The position numbers were made by a program, and so were the translations under genes. This document shows, piece by piece, positions 13,001 to 24,975 of a stretch of 64,000 nt of DNA (its first letter is position 1; every line of letters begins with the position of its first letter). A model generated the notes under the pieces. The model worked only from the letters and a program-made list of their open reading frames with translations, did no database searches and was not told the DNA's origin. The DNA is from Lasiosphaeris hirsuta. Lineage: Eukaryota; Ascomycota; Sordariomycetes; Sordariales; Lasiosphaeriaceae. The DNA is taken from positions 4,216,001 through 4,280,000 of the forward strand of contig JAUKUA010000003.1 in NCBI GenBank assembly GCA_030549175.1, written 5' to 3'.

Positions 13001-14484
13001 ACCTTGCAGCACACACATGTTCAACTGGCTTCAAGTCGCTTGGTTTTGACAATGGGCAGGCAAGACGGCCTGGGCCTGCCCCGGATTGATACGACTACGG
13101 CATTGGAGAGGTGCGTGCGGATTCGGTAGGCCGAGGCCTGCACTTTGATGACAGATAGCGACGATTTCTCTCCCCGCTCTTCACTGCGAGAGATAGGAGC
13201 AAGGCGCAGAAACGGGGCGGGAGGGGGGAAACGCGTGTCTCCCAAGGAGCAGACCGGGTGTTTCTGATTTTAGAAACAAATCAAAGCCGGCCATATCAGA
13301 ACGGACAAGGCAAGGGTGCACTATCTAAGAGGTTTGTAAAATGAATTGGGAATGTGGTATGGTGTCCCCTTGCTTGGTCCGGTGCCCAATGAGTGGCCCT
13401 ACGTCGGAGTTAAGAGACAGGCAGCGTAGGGGACCATCACCTCTTGCCAGCCCCGAACCACGACCGAGTCGCCTTAGAAGGGGAAACCAAAGCCAAAAAG
13501 CCCTTGCCGGTTGCCGCCGGCGGGGCAGCAATTAGAGTGCGCGGGGGAACATTGCCATTCTCTACTACACCATGTACCTCGTGTGCATCTCTATCCTGAG
13601 GTATGTGCAACCTCTGTGTGCGGCCCGTGGTCTGTTTGGCTCGGCCCTGCGGTCTCACTGCGCAACAGGCAACGAAATATATGGAAACCCCCCCTGATTA
13701 GTCAACTGAGCCCTTCCGGGCTGAGCTGATTTCAAGTTGTGCCGAGCTAGTCCCCGTCACCTAGTCATGGGATGGCGATGCCGCCAAGGTCAACGTCAGG
13801 TTCTTTGAGCTACTAGTACGTCTTTACTACGTCTTCCAGGAGGCAAATGGGTTGACGAGGACACAATTCAGGGAGGGGGTGGCCGAGGTGCGCGGGGTTG
13901 AAGACAAATAAAATACCCAGGTCAGGATTTGGGGTAGGCAGCTAAACCTGACCACCAAGCGGGCGGTTAGAGCAGTTTGTCGCCCACTAGTACCGTACAG
14001 TACGGCAGAACTGTTGCTGAGCTAATCGCCTGTTACCATATCCGCGCCGAGGACTACTTTGTGCTGTCATTGGAGATTTGTGGTCTGCGTCCGCCATTGG
14101 TTTGTATCGGACCTGGTGTAGGCAAATTGGTGATGGACGCAAGGTACCAGCTACCTAGGGTAGCTAAGGTAGGGGGGGTAAGGCCGGCGGCCAGACGCCC
14201 CGGGAGCTCTCTACTGAGGTGTGGTCCTGCTGCCCTATGCCCTCCCTGCCCTCTACACATGATGGCATTGGTGGCCCTAGAGGCGGCCGCCTGCCCCCGG
14301 GAATTAGTGGCCGACTTACCCCCGGGTTCCTGTTAAAATCGGACGCCTTCCCCAGGGCCGGCCGGGCACTTCACAGGGCAGGGCTGAAGTCTTAAAAGGG
14401 ATCTTCACCGCGTTTCTTGTTTTTACTTTTCATTCTTGCCTGACTATACCAAAGCCCGCTTCCATTCCCAGCTTGACAGAAAAG
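10020..14484. other. 4.5-kb gene-free stretch
   Basis: No convincing gene. Several open frames reach 110-240 codons (for example 10190-10915 plus, 11387-11929 plus) but overlap equally long frames on the other strand, lack splice-compatible continuations and match no family I know. It contains a G14 run at 11691-11704 and several short C runs. No terminal repeats or transposase motifs were recognised. The last ~100 bases (TTAAAAGGG at 14392-14400 and the CT-rich tract after it) look like the promoter and leader of the next gene. Confidence 0.5.
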
Positions 14485-16828
14485 ATGGCAGAGCAACTCA
14501 AGCGTACATTCCATGGTCAGCAGAGCTTCCCCCCCTTTCTTCGGCCCTGATCCCCAACTTCATCGCTCAGAGACGCCACGAGACTAATCACAACCCCTGA
14601 GAATAGGCTGTCTAACATGCCGCAAGAGAAAAGTCCGCTGCCATGGAGGAAGCCCGTGCCAAAACTGTTCCCGGATGAACATCACCTGCCACAGCTCCTT
14701 TGACACCAACCTCAGGATCCGCGTCTCGACTCCCACCGGCCAGAAGACCGTAGACACGAAGCCCGTGCCAAAACGCGAATCGCAGCCTCCCCGGCAGCAG
14801 AGAGTTGACCCTAAGCCATCGTACCTGACCCAATTTAATCCCCGTCACGACGCCTTTACCGCCAGCTTCCAGCCTCAATTCACCTCCTTTTCCTTCGCAC
14901 ATCCACCGTCCGCCTATGCCCTAGAGCCGCTCCACCAGCTCGGCCCGCCATCGACTTCCAGCACCAGGGTCACAGATCTGGACCCCATTCAGTTTGCCGG
15001 GCTGTGGACTCCCTTCGACTTCGCTCTCGACCCTGAGCTCGAGCGTGACTTCAACTACCGCGTAGACGTAGGTCCCTCCGCGGCCCCTGTGAACCTGATT
15101 CCTCCCTTCGATGCCTTCCTGCCGGGCACGCCGTTCTCGCAGCAAAACCATCCCATCTCCGACAGCGAGGGATCGACTTCATCCAACAGCCAAATTCGCG
15201 AAGGGCCCAAGGAGTGGATTCCCAGGCGTCGCAAGCGAACCAGGAAAGAGACCCCCAAAGAGGCCCCCAAGAACACCAAGTCAGCGGCAGCATCGACATC
15301 AGGGGTAGAAACAGGAGCAGCACAACACCACAGGGATGAAATCACACTGTTCAGTCACTTTCGCAACTGTACACAGGATGACTTCACCAACGAGCAAGAT
15401 GCAAAATGGTCCTTCAACAGGTTCGTGCCCGATTTCGTGCAGAAGTGTTCCCCCCACTGCCCGATGCGACTCGCCGTACTAGCCTGGACAGCAAAACATT
15501 CGGCGGCTACTGAAAAAGTGCCCACCGACCCGGTCGTTGCCGCGACCTGGTACTCTCAATCCTCGGACCACGTCGAAAGGCTTCTCGCCATGCCTGACCC
15601 CACGGTCCGGCTAGGCACCGTGTTGCCCGTGACAAACATCGCCGAGATCATCATCTCGACGTCTTTCTTCCTCAATCGTTACAACGTACTCGACGGCGGC
15701 CTCAAGGCGGCCAGCAGCAGACTCGAGCGCATGACAAATTGGCTTGCTAAGCACGCGGGAAACCTCAATTTGTCGGGGTTTGCGAGCAAGTTGCTGCTGT
15801 GGGCCTGCTACCTCCAGATCCGTATCAGCATATTTAGCGCCGACTATCCGCGTTTCCCAACCCTGCTCGATGTCCTTACCGGGAGAGGTGACTACCACCT
15901 CATATTGGAGCGCTCGCACAACTGTTATCTCGACATGTTCGGCAGCGCGTATCCGCAAGAGCGGCTCGCAGAAGACTTTGAGCGCATTCCAGCCGCCCTA
16001 CACTTGCACGAGACGTTTCGCCTCCTGACGAGCATCTTGCGATACCGCTCGCTGCGGCAAAGCCAGACGAGCGCGGTACAGGACCTAAACAGCTGGGAGG
16101 AGCTCGCAGCAGAGAAACACACGGTCGACAACGAGTTGCAGCGCGTCGAGGCCGACTTCGACCTTGCTGTCGTCATCAATCCATCAGCCTATATCCTGCG
16201 GTACGGCCCAATGCCCGGTATGGCGATCCCGCCTCAACACAACAGTACCGGCGGAAGCCCCGTACCCCCTGATGACTCGACCCCGGCCGCCCCGACCGCC
16301 ACCATGGGCAGAGTGGACGACGGACTCATCCCAACCCCCTCGCCGCCAACGCTACCCTTCACACCCACCGGGAAGCTCAGCCGGGTCAGCATGCACTGGC
16401 TGACAGCGTACGCGGCCTTCATGACGACCAAGATCCTGTGGTCCCGCCTCGTGCGGCTCGACGTGCGCACCGATGAGGACTCGACGGCCGCCGTCGAGTC
16501 GATCCTGCAGATCGCGCTGCTGCTCCGGCGGTCCGAGGGAGAAAAGCTGCATGCGCGCGAACTGCCGTCGATGCTCTGGCCGCTGCCGCTGTTTGTCGCG
16601 GGCATCGAGACGGTGGATGAGGTCTGGGCGGATTGGGTGAGGCTGTTTATCTCGGGCGTTGAGGGGGGCAGGGGGATCGAGGGAGGGGTTGGGGAAGGCG
16701 AGAGAAAGATGAAGATGATTGAATTGCTGGAGGAAATTAGGAAGAGGCAGGATGCGGTTGGGACGAGGATCACGGTTAGCACGCTTATGGCGGAGAAAGG
16801 GATTACGACGGGGATGTTTGTGTTTTGA
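14485..16828 (+). CDS. Zn2Cys6 fungal-type transcription factor
   Basis: DNA-binding regulator of the GAL4 class with unknown target genes. Exon 1 (14485-14515) encodes only MAEQLKRTFHG; a 91-bp intron then leads to exon 2 (14607-16828), 750 residues in all. The binuclear zinc cluster begins right at the splice junction: Cys12, Cys15, Cys22, Cys28, Cys31 and Cys38 with C-x2-C-x6-C-x5-C-x2-C-x6-C spacing and a basic RKRKVRC loop. A Pro/Ser/Thr-rich region (~50-230) with a basic patch PRRRKRTRKE is followed by a helical region (from ~residue 260) resembling the fungal-specific transcription factor domain 2. If translation is taken from 14675 the zinc cluster is lost, so the two-exon model matters. 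No biosynthetic cluster is adjacent, so no pathway can be assigned. Confidence 0.92.
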
Positions 16829-17489
16829 GGGGTTCATGACGCGATGATGATGATGATGATGATGATGGGCTCATGGTGTTTAGCTATACATGGATGAATT
16901 TGAGGGCGGGTATCGTTGGATTTCTCATTGGCGTGAAAGAGAACGGGAAACGAGGCAGCAGGAAAGAGCTACATTCCGGATGAAGTTGGGCGTTGTGTAG
17001 TTTTGTTTAGTGAGCGCCGATAATGGGTAATACCAGTTTGATCTCACCCTCTAAACTAAGTCGTTGTAGCTGGACAACAAGGAGCGAGCTGCTCTCGGAA
17101 AATGAAGAAGTCAGTAAGGTGAGGGCTGGAAGTCTGACTGAAATCGGCTACCAATCGTCCCAAGGCGCTGCTCAACATGGTATGACTAGGCTCGAGATCA
17201 ACCGGGACAAATAACCTAATAAACGCCAGTGGCAGTCCTCTCTGCACTGACCAGTCCGTTGAGTCACGCTGGTTATCGATATAAAGGGGGAATCGGGTTA
17301 ACAAGCACAACCCGAACCCCTGCCACCGTCAACCCCACCTAGATTTCCCCTCCATCGCCTGTCTGAAATATTCTGCCCCGCCATTTGGCGTTTCGCGACA
17401 CCTTCACCTCCCGCGCCCCAGTTCAGCCCGTTCCCTACACAGATATCTGCAGCGACATCAGTATTGACACGAACTCGAAAGTTGCAGAC
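16829..17489. other. Intergenic with (GAT)8 microsatellite and SES1 promoter
   Basis: The 3' flank of the zinc-cluster gene holds a perfect GAT repeat at about 16843-16866. A TATA-like GATATAAAGG lies near 17277-17286, about 205 bp before the SES1 start codon, followed by a C/T-rich leader. No gene seen. Confidence 0.6.
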
Positions 17490-19946
17490 ATGCTCGACGT
17501 AAACGACTTCAGTATGATTTCCCCAAATCCTTTGCTGTTCTCGTTGCAATTGATTTATCAAGTGCCAGGTCCCGCCCGCGTTGGGCTGGCACCTCCAATA
17601 CCGTGTTCCAGTGTGCTAACTCGATGACTGAACAGTCGCCGAGCGCGGCGGCAACCCTGAGGCCATCAGAGAGAGCCAGCGCCGGCGCTTTGCCCCCGTT
17701 GAGGCCGTCGATGAGGTTATTGCCTTGTTCGAGGACCATCGCAAGAGCATGTTCTATTGCTGTCCCTTCTCCAACTACCCTGCGAGGTCGCTTGTCTGAC
17801 TCCTACATTTCGTGCCACAGCCGCATACTCGGCCTCTCAACTCAACGCCAAGATCAACGAGGTCCAGAAGCAGATCGGCCCCAAGAAGAAGGCAAAACTT
17901 CCCCCTTCGCCCATCTTTACTTATTTGCACCTTTTTCTAACTATTGTGCAGGCCAAGGAGGACGTCACCAATCTCCTAAAGCAGAAAGGTTGGAAAATGC
18001 GCCGCACGCCCTCAGTCTGGCACAAGAACTGACATTGCCTCAGCCGATATTGAGAAGGAGAAAAAGGACCTCCTTAATTCTGCAGTCGAAAAGGAGAAGC
18101 TTCTGAAGGCCAAGGTCAAGGCGATCGGAAACATCGTCCACGAGTCGGTTCCCATTTCCAACAACGAGGTCAGTGACGGGGGTTTATTGTTCTTGGGTCG
18201 TAATAAGATTCTAACAAGATGTAGGACAACAACACAGTCGAGCGCACCTGGACTCCCGAGGGAGTTGCCTTTGAGAAGCGTAACGTCAAGTCTCGTAAGT
18301 CCATCATCATCACCTACTTACCCCTGTTTTGGGGAAACTCGACTAATTGAACTCCAAATAGACCACGAGGTCCTTGCCAGACTGGATGGCTACGACCCCG
18401 AGAGAGGTGTGAAGGTTGTCGGGCACCGAGGATACTTCTTGCGCAACTGGGGTGTATTCCTCAACCAGTATGAACAACCGGCATATGCATCCCCTCGTTC
18501 TAGACACTGACGATCGACCAGGGCTTTGATCAACTACGGCCTCGAGTTCCTGTCAGAGCGGGAATACACCGCGCTGCAGACGCCACAGCTCATGCTTAAA
18601 GAACAGATGGCAAAGACGGCGCAGCTTTCACAGTATGTCCAACTCAAGAGTCACCACACATGCGGATGTCTTACATCTGCTTGCAATGGCACCCGTTGCA
18701 GCGGTCTGCCATATCATACATCAATATTATACTGACTGAGTGTTAGGTTTGACGAGGAGTTATACAAGGTGACCGGAGACGGGGCCGACACCGACAAGTA
18801 TCTGATTGCGGTATGCCACCTCTGCTCCTTGTGATGACTGCTGACAGAAGTACTCACTCGGGAAGACCTCCGAACAACCTATTAGTGCATATCACAGTGA
18901 CGAATGGCTGCAGCCGAAGGAGCTCCCGCTGAAGTGAGTACCATCTCCTTACACAGTAAATACGGTGCTAAACGTTGAATAGGTATGCGGGCTACTCGAC
19001 ATGCTTCCGCAAGGAGGCTGGTGCTGTAAGTTCCCCTAGAAAGTCTATATGTATGCATCGGTGCCTGACCCTCACAATAGCACGGAAAGGATGTTTGGGG
19101 AATCTTCCGCGTTCACGAGTTCACAAAGGTATTTGCTCATCGATTTCGCATGGTATCGAATCATGACTGACTGGTCAACCAGATCGAGCAATTTTGCTTG
19201 ACCGAGCCAGAGAAGTCATGGGAGATGTTCGACTACATGATCGGAACTTCAGAGGCATTCTACAAGTCTCTCAACATCCCCTATCGCGTGGTTGCCATTG
19301 TCTCTGGCGCCCTGAGTACGTTTTTTTTTTTTGTACAACCCTTCTTCCGAGCGGGACACGACTGACATCTGTCTGAATAGACAATGCCGCGGCAAAGAAG
19401 CTCGATCTCGAGGCCTGGTTCCCGGTAAGTCGCCAGTTTTTTTCATTCGTCACATCCCTCATATGCAAGCCCTATAGGGAACACTTTCTTTTCCCACGTT
19501 CATTTGACTGTTTATGATGGGTAGTTTTTCAGCAAAAGGCTAACTTCCTCTATAGCATCAAGGTGAATTCAAGGTACGCTTCCCAGCCCTATCTGTGTGA
19601 AATTATACGTACTAACCCACTTTATTAGGAGCTCGTCAGCTGCTCAAACTGCACGGATTACCAGAGCAGAGATCTTGAGATTCGCTATGGAGTCAAGAAG
19701 CAGACAGACGTGAAGAAGACGTATGTCCATGCCCTCAACTCCACACTATGTGCGACCACAAGAACAATTTGCGCCATCCTTGAGAACTTCCAGACGGAGG
19801 AGGGAATCAATGTTCCAGAACCGCTGCGCAAGTACCTCCCCGGCGCGCCCGAGTTCATCCCCTTCGCTGCTCAGCCACCCAAGCGGGAGCCAAAGGAGAC
19901 AAAGGAGGCAAAAAAGGAGGCGGCGAAGGATATTCCTGTGCGGTAA
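17490..19946 (+). CDS. SES1: Cytosolic seryl-tRNA synthetase
   Basis: Class II synthetase that charges tRNA-Ser (and tRNA-Sec where present) with serine in the cytosol. I place 16 exons: 17490-17511, 17636-17746, 17821-17891, 17952-17988, 18044-18168, 18225-18294, 18362-18467, 18522-18632, 18747-18810, 18866-18933, 18983-19025, 19081-19128, 19183-19315, 19381-19424, 19556-19573 and 19629-19946. The sum is 463 codons, i.e. 462 residues, which as I recall is the length of yeast Ses1. An N-terminal coiled-coil tRNA-binding arm (~30-110) precedes the catalytic core, with [10 protein letters not shown], motif 2 [10 protein letters not shown] and motif 3 [19 protein letters not shown]. The C-terminal KEAKKEA tail is the fungal Lys-rich extension. 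Introns 2 and 3 (17747-17820, 17892-17951) have GC donors. Exon 15 is only 18 nt. Confidence 0.95.
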
Positions 19947-22518
19947 TAGAATGCTCTTAGCAGCAAGATCCCTATCACCTAGATTTACAGCTTCGTGTAT
20001 GTTCCAGAAGCCAGCCAGTGCTACTTTTGAGCATTCTAGATCTGCGTGAACAGTCCTAATGTTGCTACATGCAACACGGCCCTCTTCAAGAGGCATCAAC
20101 CATGGCCAATGACAATATTGTTGTCAACAAAGTGAACAGTTGTAAAGTTTTCAGCAACCATAAACATTGTCAAGGGTATTAATGATAGGAGTCTATGGCC
20201 ACCATCCAGAAATAGGGGTGGCGGGGAGAGGTCGAGGGAGATGGTTGGCTAGCGAAGTGAGATATTCTCTCCGCATCTGAGTACTTCGCTCCCGCTTTCC
20301 TAAGCTACCCATTTTACTGAGAATCCCGCCGTATAGCCCTCCGTTGTTTTGGCTCATCCGCTTTGGACACGGCCAAATCTCTTGTCATCGCAGGGTAAAG
20401 CAAGCATGGGACAATTCGGTGATATTACGCTGAGCAAAGCCATATGATTGATTGCCCCTTTGTACGAGTTATAAACGATATCCCCATATTGAGGTTCAGT
20501 TGCGGTGCCATGCGCCAAAGCATAAATTACATGGGCATCATCGTTCCCTCAAACGCCTCCGCTTCTCCCACCAAAAGATCAATGCTCTACTATGGTAAGG
20601 GTACTGTTAGGTATCATCTCACTGGTTGGGGTTGCATTCATGTAGAAACAGCAGTTGGGCACGGACGAATGGAAATCGTTAGAGATCGAAAGGCTACTGA
20701 AGAGAAGGACAGTCTAGTCCGGTGACCGACCTAATATTGAGTATCTGGTTAAATAGCTCGGGTGCCCAGACAAAGGCAACTAGTGGGACACACGCAGGAG
20801 CCTTCTAAAAGCCGCGGAAGAAGCAGTCAGGGAGTTCGAGGAATGAGCTCCAGTACAGGAAAAAAAAATAACTGGAATGATAGAAAGACAAAACCAACCC
20901 GCCAACAGCCAGGCCCGAGACAATTTTAGTGGGCGTCATACCTAGGACCAAGATCCAAGTAGAAATTCCTACGACCCAAAGAGACAGCTGTCCAACGAGA
21001 GAGCGGAGGGAGCAAGGGCGCCCATACTTGATACTATGCTTGTCGAGCACCTAGAGTCTAGAACCTGGTAGGCGGTATCGCGGTCGGCCTTTATGGTAAA
21101 CGAGGAAGGTTAGGAGAAGACGACAAATAATGGGAAGGGATGGAATAGAGGGAATAGTAGAGATGATGCTTTGGACGATTCAAGGATGGGATGAGGCGAG
21201 TACGTGTTGTAGCTGGGGAATTTGTGTCGATGGTCGATGTAAGCTCAGATGAGTCCCCAAAGTCAATGACCAATGATCATTTCGCCAAAAGGGAGGGTAT
21301 TCCAGTCATTAATGTGCCAGCGCAATCACATCACCGAAGTTGCTCCAAGCCCTAACATGCGCCCCATCTACCGCACAAAGGCGTCTCCTGCCTGAATCCT
21401 CTAGATTTTTATGGCGACGACTCTCTGCCAAAGTCTCTGTCTTCTTTCCACAGGCGGAATAGTCGCCACGCTTGTAGTAGCGCCTGCACCGCTGGGGTTC
21501 AGACTGTTGGGTCGGTGGCAGGTGCGACTGTCGCTAGGGAAAAACGGGGGGCCAATACGGCGGTTGTGTAACCGTAGGGGGGCACCGAGCCAGGCTCCGT
21601 ATTCGCCTGGTTGAAGTAGTCATCTTCTCGAGTGCCGTAGTACATTATACGGGTCACACCCTCTGGCCTTCTGTCCTAGGCCGGCGTCGTCTTAGCCGTT
21701 GGTCTTACGGGTTACCTGTCCTCGAGGATGAGGCTGGTCCTCACTCGGCCATCGTCGTCACCGATGGCTTCTTGTAGGGAGATAGGAAGACCAAGACGGA
21801 GCCACGATTCTTGGCCTAGTCCGGGATCCAACGTAGTATCCGGGCTCGGGTCGGGCTATTTGGGAGCCTGGCCTCTTCGACCATGCCAACAATGATCGCA
21901 ACGTCTTCATATCCCAGTGGATCGACAACACTAGCGTGTTTGCTGTAAGAGTGCTTGTATTCTATCTAATCGTACCAAAGCCCAGTGCTTCTAGACCACC
22001 TCGGTACTCGAGAAAGAGGATCAAGGGGTCTTGCTCAAAAGGGAGGGAACACCACTTCAGGAGGCCTTATCTGGAGAAGACGTAAGACAGGACCCATTCA
22101 GACTAGAAAAGAACGTCCTCTGAGACGGAGAAAAAGGTCGTATCCAGAAAGGAAGAGCCCTTCGTGGGAAATCAAAAGGCCTACTCGACAGGGCCGAAGC
22201 CCTTTTTGTGATAGGCAAACACGTCACACAAGTCTTGGAAAGGCATATATGTTCAGATTTCAAACCAGGCCATGTTTATTAACCCTGCCCTTAGAGGGCT
22301 TCCTCAATCCCCCAAGGCAGGAGGAAAACCGCGTATGCCATCCCAAACAAAACGTTCCCATGCCAAGCCAATCAACCCAACGCAAATTTCAAATGGGGTA
22401 AACACCCTCCCATTCCATCATCCCCAGTCCATCTCCCAAAACCATTCATCCGCCCCCATCCCTCCCAATCCACCCCAGGGCAGTGAGTGACCACTGCGGA
22501 AACCGGAAACGGAGCGCT
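19947..22518. other. 2.6-kb gene-free stretch between convergent genes
   Basis: SES1 (+) and the Rheb gene (-) converge on this stretch. No gene is supportable. A 93-codon frame at 20444-20725 has no known motif. Between about 21985 and 22280 one frame stays open apart from a single TGA (see findings). Confidence 0.5.
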
Positions 22519-23498
22519 TCACATCATGCCGCACTTGCCGCCGTCGGTGGCCTCGTTGGGGTTCTGCGACTTCTCGATCTGGCCGATGAGGAGCTCAAAC
22601 GCCTTTGCGACATTCTCGCCGTACCGGGCACTAGCCTCGGTCCAGGCGCAATTGTACTTCTCGGCGAGAGCCTTGCCGTCCTCGGGGGTGACCTGGCGCT
22701 GCTCGGGGCGCAGGTCGCACTTGTTGCCGACGATGCAGATTGGGACCGTATCGGTGCCCTGTTCGTGGGGTAGAGAAGGTTAGTTTGGGCCGCGAGGAAA
22801 AGATGGGACGAAAGGTAGAGGATGGGAAGGTGCTGCCGGGTTGACTGCTGACCAGGTGGTTCAGGATCTTGTCCCGGATGACTTGGACCATCTCAAAGGA
22901 CGGCAGGGACGAAACCGAGTACACGAGCATGTAACCGTGGATACCGATAAAATGCTTCGAGTTCAGAATCGAGTACTCATCCTGTTGCGGCCCTGTTAGC
23001 TGTGTCGCTCTTTCTCTGCGGCTGGCGCAAGCTGAAGGGTGAATTCGGCGCCCACGAACCTGACCAGCGGTGTCGACAATCTCGGTCGAGTAGTCCTGGC
23101 CCTTGTAGCGGATCTCCTTGGAGAAGGTGTTCTCGATTGTCGGGTAGTAGCTCTCGACAAAGTGGCCGTCGACGTAGCGAACGGCGAGGGAGGACTTGCC
23201 TGTTGGCGATACCCCGCGATTAGTGTGCCATTCGATAATATAATGCGATTGTGTTTGAGGATAGGGAGTGAATTGGTGAGGGAGTTGCGATCTGTGCCCT
23301 CGAGATACCCCTCGCACCCCGCATCGTGTACTCGGGGGGGGGGAGGCGCAAGGCAATCAAAAGCCATTGAGCCCATGGCGCGGGGCACAACCTGCAAGGT
23401 GGGGATCACGACACAGGCAAACCGGTAAAACAAGACTTACCGACAGAGCGACTGCCGACAATGGCGATCTTGCGCTGCTTGGTTGGTGGTGAGGGCAT
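22519..23498 (-). CDS. RHB1: Rheb-family small GTPase
   Basis: Ras-family GTPase; in fission yeast and animals Rheb activates TOR complex 1 at endomembranes and is opposed by the Tsc1/Tsc2 GAP. Exons 23441-23498, 23060-23199, 22853-22981 and 22519-22758 (minus strand) give 188 residues. G1 is GSRSVGKS; the Arg where Ras has Gly12 is the hallmark of Rheb. The effector loop is FVESYYPTIENTF, G3 is DTAGQDE and G4 is NKCD. The C-terminus ends in the CaaX box CGMM, predicting farnesylation. Introns fall exactly at G1 and after DTAGQ. The first intron, 23200-23440, is long (241 bp) and holds a G10 run. A (GGGTGT)n tract lies 59-89 bp upstream of the start codon. Confidence 0.96.
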
Positions 23499-24975
23499 TT
23501 AAAAGTGAGGGTTCCAACCAAATATCGCGGCGCGCGGGGTGGGTTAAGTAAAGTGAGGGTGTGGGTGTGGGTGTGGGTGTGGGCGGGAGAGGTTCGTGAT
23601 GTACGGTGGTCGGTGGTCGGTGATCGGTGCCGATGCCGGATGGGAGCCGATGCGATGCGAGAAGCCAGTGTCAAAGTGGGATAAGGGCAGCGAAATAAGG
23701 CCGTGCACCGCGGAAAGGGGGCCGTGCGCCGCAATCGTCAATGCCTTGGTGGACCTAACACAAATTCAAAGTAAGAGGCTAAGGCCCTCTTATATAGAAC
23801 GTGCCCGTAGAGTGTGTGGTATATTTGGGAGCTCTGGCGCTCGTTGAAGTGACCGCTTTCACTCTCGTGAAAGTGACCAATTAAGGCGCGGCAGTGAGCA
23901 AAGAAGGTCTTTTGGCTTTGAAAAAAAGGGGGCGAAAGAGAGCGATGTAGCATTAACGCTGCCTCTGCACACCTTGAGAAATTCGCAGAGAGCTGTTTTC
24001 TGAGAAACTGATAGGCGTGATATTTCGTGTACTTGGGGGGGCAGTCAAGGCCACCAGATGCCTACCTGAAGTAGTCATTGTAATATTTGACGGCGGCGAC
24101 ACCCCTATTGCTCGGTTATATACGACTCACAAAAATTTACTTAACTCTAAAGCAAGTATTCGAAAATACCTCCAGAATCCCCTTGCAAGAAACAAAGTAA
24201 ATGTCAAGCCATCCTTGTCAAGTTACTCTGGAAAGGCAAGAGAGGATGGCAATGAGAAGTGGGGTAACCTAGCATGGAAGCTCAGAAGGTGGGGTACGGA
24301 GTACCCTTGGAAGGTAACAGTGGGGCGCTTCTAGACGCGCCTAATAGCGCCGCTCAGTTTCGCCAGCCAGTAAAACCCGGGCTTGGCTAGCCCGAGTTTG
24401 GCCCGCTGGTTGCGGCTCAAATCCATGAGGCTGTCCCCCCACTGCCCAGCGATAAGGCAAAAAGATCGGCGAGCGATAGGCTAGGCAGCTTCCCTGCGAA
24501 CGCACCGGCAGGTGTGAAAGTCTGCTGCTCTATCGCTGGATCTTCGATCGTTAGTGTAACATCAGCCCAACAACTGCACTTGCTCGCGAATGCCCAATAG
24601 CAGATATCACAGACGGAACTCAAAGATAGCATTCGATAAGCAGCACTGCAGTCATATGCAACTCATTTCGATTCTCCTAACTTCAAAACTGTAGTAGCCA
24701 GTAGGGCATCCCCCGTGTGGAAGCCATTTCCCGTCCATGTGCGCCTGGCCATCTCATGTTGTGGCTGTATCGACAATCCGGCCATTTTATCATAACTCCA
24801 AAACATCAGTTGCTGCACCTCAAAAGAAAACGGGAATAGTCAACCAATGCAACCCAGTTATCATGTATCGTCCATAATTCTCCTGAACCTAAAAAGAGTG
24901 CCACCCTACGCTTCGCGCCATGATTACGCCCCTGCCCCCCCTCCCCTCCCCTGCCTACCATCCCTGTATCCCTGT
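23499..24975. other. Intergenic RHB1-WPL1
   Basis: Contains the Rheb upstream region, including the G-rich repeat and GGTCGGTGGTCGGTGATCGG-like short repeats at about 23607-23626, and the 3' flank of the Wapl gene. A 105-codon frame at 24017-24334 shows no domain. Nothing else is supportable. Confidence 0.55.
23557..23587 (+). repeat. G-rich hexanucleotide repeat (GGGTGT)n upstream of Rheb
   Basis: Six GGG runs, mostly separated by TGT, fit the canonical G-quadruplex pattern on the plus strand; the Rheb sense strand is the C-rich complement. It sits in the promoter or 5' UTR of RHB1. Confidence 0.85.

Noticed and set aside
24017..24334. 105-codon plus-strand frame
   Set aside because: No recognisable motif and no splice-compatible extension; lies between two minus-strand genes.
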